A stretch of 25,732 nucleotides of DNA, taken from the NCBI GenBank assembly GCA_023460715.1, contig JAEWPH010000202.1:1-25732 (forward strand), given 5' to 3'. This DNA is from Pseudomonadota bacterium (GTDB lineage Bacteria > Pseudomonadota > Gammaproteobacteria > Burkholderiales > Burkholderiaceae_C). This document shows positions 24,031-25,732 of this stretch, piece after piece. A program made the position numbers and the translations under genes. Every line of letters begins with the position of its first letter. The first letter of the stretch is position 1. The notes beneath the pieces are model-generated. The model was not told the origin of the DNA and ran no database searches. It saw only the letters and a program-made list of their open reading frames with translations.

Positions 24031-24839
24031 GGCGTCTTGCCTTCCTGCAGGAACAGATCGTCGAAGTTGCGGCTGGTGGCCGAGGCGATCGCCTCCACGG
24101 TCATGCCGCGCACCGTGGCAATTTGCTGCGCCACGAACGGCACGTATGCCGGCGTGTTGGTCTTGCCCCTGTAGGGCACCGGCGCAAGATAGGGGCTGTC
24201 GGTCTCGATGAGCATGCGGTCCAGCGGCACGAAGGCGGCGACGTCACGCAGATCCTGCGCATTCTTGAAGGTGAGAATGCCGGAGAACGAGATGTAGTAG
24301 CCCAGGTCGAGTGCCGCCCGCGCCACCTCGGCCGTTTCGGTGAAGCAATGGAACACGCCGCCGGCGCGGTTGCCCGCGCCGTCCTCGCCCTCTTCGCGCA
24401 GGATGGCCAAGGTGTCGTCCGAGGCGCTGCGGGTGTGGATCACCAGCGGCTTGCGGGCCATGCGCGCTGCGCGGATGTGCGTGCGGAAGCGCTCGCGCTG
24501 CCACTCCAGGTCGGCGATGCTGCGGCCCCCCTTGCGGTCTTCCATGCCGTAGTAGTCCAGCCCCGTCTCGCCGATGGCCACCACGCGCGGCAGCGCTGCG
24601 CCGTCCAGCAGATCCTGCACGGAGGGCTCGGTCACCCCCTCGTTGTCCGGGTGCACGCCGACCGTGGCCCAGAAGTTGTCATGGGCCGTGGCCAGACCCT
24701 GCACGGCGCCGAACTCTTCCATCGTCGTGCAGATGCACAGCGCCCGGTCCACCTGCGCGGCCGCCATCGCATCCCGGATCTCGGACAGTCGGGGCAGCAG
24801 GCTGGGATCGTTAAGGTGGCAGTGGGAATCGGTGAACAT
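24027..24839 (-). CDS. tatD: TatD family metal-dependent hydrolase (DNase)
   Basis: A 270-residue TIM-barrel hydrolase of the TatD/YcfH group, cytosolic, acting as a Mg-dependent 3'-5' exonuclease in characterised members. Metal ligands are visible in order: His6 and His8 in TDSHCHLND, Glu in [11 protein letters not shown], His in PLVIHTRSA, His in GVFHCFTE, and Asp in [11 protein letters not shown]. YcfH, the E. coli paralogue beside holB, fits the context better than TatD of the Tat operon. The ATG at 24839 begins exactly at the MFTDSHCH consensus; no Shine-Dalgarno precedes it. The ankyrin gene overlaps its stop codon. Confidence 0.94.
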   Translation of the reverse strand: MFTDSHCHLNDPSLLPRLSEIRDAMAAAQVDRALCICTTMEEFGAVQGLATAHDNFWATVGVHPDNEGVTEPSVQDLLDGAALPRVVAIGETGLDYYGMEDRKGGRSIADLEWQRERFRTHIRAARMARKPLVIHTRSASDDTLAILREEGEDGAGNRAGGVFHCFTETAEVARAALDLGYYISFSGILTFKNAQDLRDVAAFVPLDRMLIETDSPYLAPVPYRGKTNTPAYVPFVAQQIATVRGMTVEAIASATSRNFDDLFLQEGKTP

Positions 24840-24956
24840 GCGCGAAAGTATTCGGAAGACAACAAAAACATCGGCGGCCAACGGGCTGCAGACCCAGGCC
24901 AGGGCCAGCTGCGCTGGATAACGCCCGAGCCGTATCGCCAGGGCCTCTCAGAAACG

Positions 24957-24984
24957 AAAAAGCCGACCGGAATCACCGTTCGGC
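24957..24984 (-). terminator. intrinsic terminator after pilZ
   Basis: On the minus strand gccgaacgg pairs with ccggtcggc (one A-G mismatch), with a tgatt loop, followed directly by TTTTTCGTTT. It lies 37 bases beyond the pilZ stop and 117 bases before tatD, so tatD probably has its own promoter or depends on read-through. Confidence 0.75.
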
Positions 24985-25021
24985 AGCAAATCGGCCAGCC
25001 CCCAAGAATACCGGGGATCGG

Positions 25022-25381
25022 TCAGATGGTCTGGGTGGGGCGTTCGGAAGCCAGCGCAGCGCCCAGGATCTCTTCGATCTTGTGCTTGAGCAGGCGGGAC
25101 TTCTCGTCCTTGGGGAACTGGATGCCCACGCCCTGCGTACGGTTGCCGGCCGCGCGGGCCGGGGTGACCCAGGCCACACGGCCGGCCACCGGGTAGCGCT
25201 GCGGGTCTTCGGGCAAGGTCAGCAGCACGTAGACGTCGTCGCCCAGTTTGTACTCGCGCGGCGTGGGCACGAAGATGCCGCCTTCGGCAAAGAACGGAAT
25301 GTATGCCGCATACAGGGCCGCCTTTTCCTTGATGGCCAGCTGCATGACGCTGGGACGGGGCGCTGTGGAGGGACTGCTCAT
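25022..25381 (-). CDS. pilZ: type IV pilus biogenesis protein PilZ
   Basis: A 119-residue single PilZ-domain protein. Core strands are recognisable in AAYIPFFAEGGIFVPTPREY, GDDVYVLLTLPEDPQRYPV, AGRVAWVTP and GVGIQFPKDE. The c-di-GMP-binding RxxxR motif is not present, as in the founding type IV pilus PilZ protein, which binds PilB and FimX instead of the nucleotide. Acts in the cytosol in pilus assembly and twitching. It lies 15 bp after the holB stop, the standard holB-pilZ pairing, so the two are very likely co-transcribed. No strong Shine-Dalgarno. Confidence 0.93.
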   Translation of the reverse strand: MSSPSTAPRPSVMQLAIKEKAALYAAYIPFFAEGGIFVPTPREYKLGDDVYVLLTLPEDPQRYPVAGRVAWVTPARAAGNRTQGVGIQFPKDEKSRLLKHKIEEILGAALASERPTQTI

Positions 25382-25396
25382 GGGTCTGCGAAAGGG

Positions 25397-25732
25397 CTAA
25401 TGGCGCGAGTGTAGGGCGTTTCGCGCCTGGGCCACAAGCGACTCCAGCATGAGGCCGGCATTGAACGGATGCTCCGCGGTGCGGGCTTCCTTGGCCAGCG
25501 CGCGGGCCCAGCGCGTGAGCGGGGCGACGCCGGGCGGCTCGGGCAGGTCGGCCTCGGCAAAGTAGCGTGGCTGCGCCCCCACGCGGCGGGCCAGCAGATC
25601 GTGGCAGAGCTTCTGCAACGCATCGACCGCCTCGGCGGGCGCCATGTCGGCCAGGGCCGAGACGTCGCCGCGCGACACCGCCTTGGGCAACTGCGCCCAC
25701 GCCTGCGGGCTGCGGCCCGCGCGCGCCAGGGC
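25397..25732 (-). CDS. holB: DNA polymerase III delta' subunit HolB (C-terminal part)
   Basis: The reading frame is open to the window edge, so only the last 111 residues are seen; the ATG at 25690 is internal. The visible part starts ALARAGRSPQAWAQLPKAVS and continues with LQKLCHDLLARRVGAQPRYF and FNAGLMLESLVAQARNAL, the helical collar domain by which delta' joins the clamp-loader ring. The ATPase-like domains lie outside. Identity rests on this domain plus the neighbouring pilZ and tatD genes, the usual context of holB in beta-proteobacteria. Confidence 0.85.
   Translation of the reverse strand, partial: ALARAGRSPQAWAQLPKAVSRGDVSALADMAPAEAVDALQKLCHDLLARRVGAQPRYFAEADLPEPPGVAPLTRWARALAKEARTAEHPFNAGLMLESLVAQARNALHSRH

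Overview
The window looks like chromosomal DNA of a Comamonadaceae beta-proteobacterium close to Acidovorax/Paracidovorax. This is inferred from very high GC, the holB-pilZ-tatD-ankyrin order, a yejABEF peptide importer, a DedA-rhodanese fusion, and a dispersed ~40-bp repeat of the kind I remember from that family (recalled, not searched). Most of it is core chromosome. I see no phage, transposon, CRISPR array or defence island, and no clearly new multi-gene system.

Layout. 1-1954 (+): the 3' part of a two-domain 3-hydroxyacyl-CoA dehydrogenase, then a PaaG-like crotonase (acyl-CoA catabolism). 2059-2997 (-): an alpha/beta hydrolase with the catalytic and halide-pocket residues of fluoroacetate dehalogenases. 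3121-3537 (+): a FlxA-like coiled-coil protein behind a perfect sigma-28 -10 element that almost touches the start codon. 3571-9574 (-): a complete yejABEF ABC importer. 9677-10474 (+): fabI; the gap to yejA holds two abutting perfect palindromes. 10586-11485 (+): a small ATP-dependent DNA ligase with a secretion signal. 11589-13976 (-): a PLP-dependent Orn/Lys/Arg decarboxylase, separated from the ligase by a 13-bp-stem terminator. 14113-15594 (+): an NfeD/SPFH-stomatin membrane pair, followed by tRNA-Ser(GGA) and a terminator.

15841-16214 has no convincing gene. 16215-17168 (+) is a DedA-rhodanese fusion. 17314-17493 (-) is a 59-codon gene with a strong ribosome binding site. tRNA-Lys(TTT) (-) follows with its own terminator. 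17806-21301 (-) is tolB-pal-cpoB-tcdA with tightly overlapping genes; tolQRA is not here. 21425-23212 (+) is msbA, diverging from tolB. 23217-23296 is an 80-bp imperfect palindrome. 23341-25732 (-) is holB (partial)-pilZ-terminator-tatD-ankyrin protein.

How the genes fit together: much of the window serves the cell envelope. MsbA exports lipid A core. TolB, Pal and CpoB coordinate outer-membrane constriction. FabI supplies fatty acids. YejABEF imports peptides. DedA and NfeD/stomatin act in membrane homeostasis. The most unusual items are the sigma-28/leaderless flxA-like gene, the unrecognised 59-aa gene, the repeat family including one copy inside the yejF reading frame, the paired palindromes at yejA/fabI, and the candidate defluorinase.
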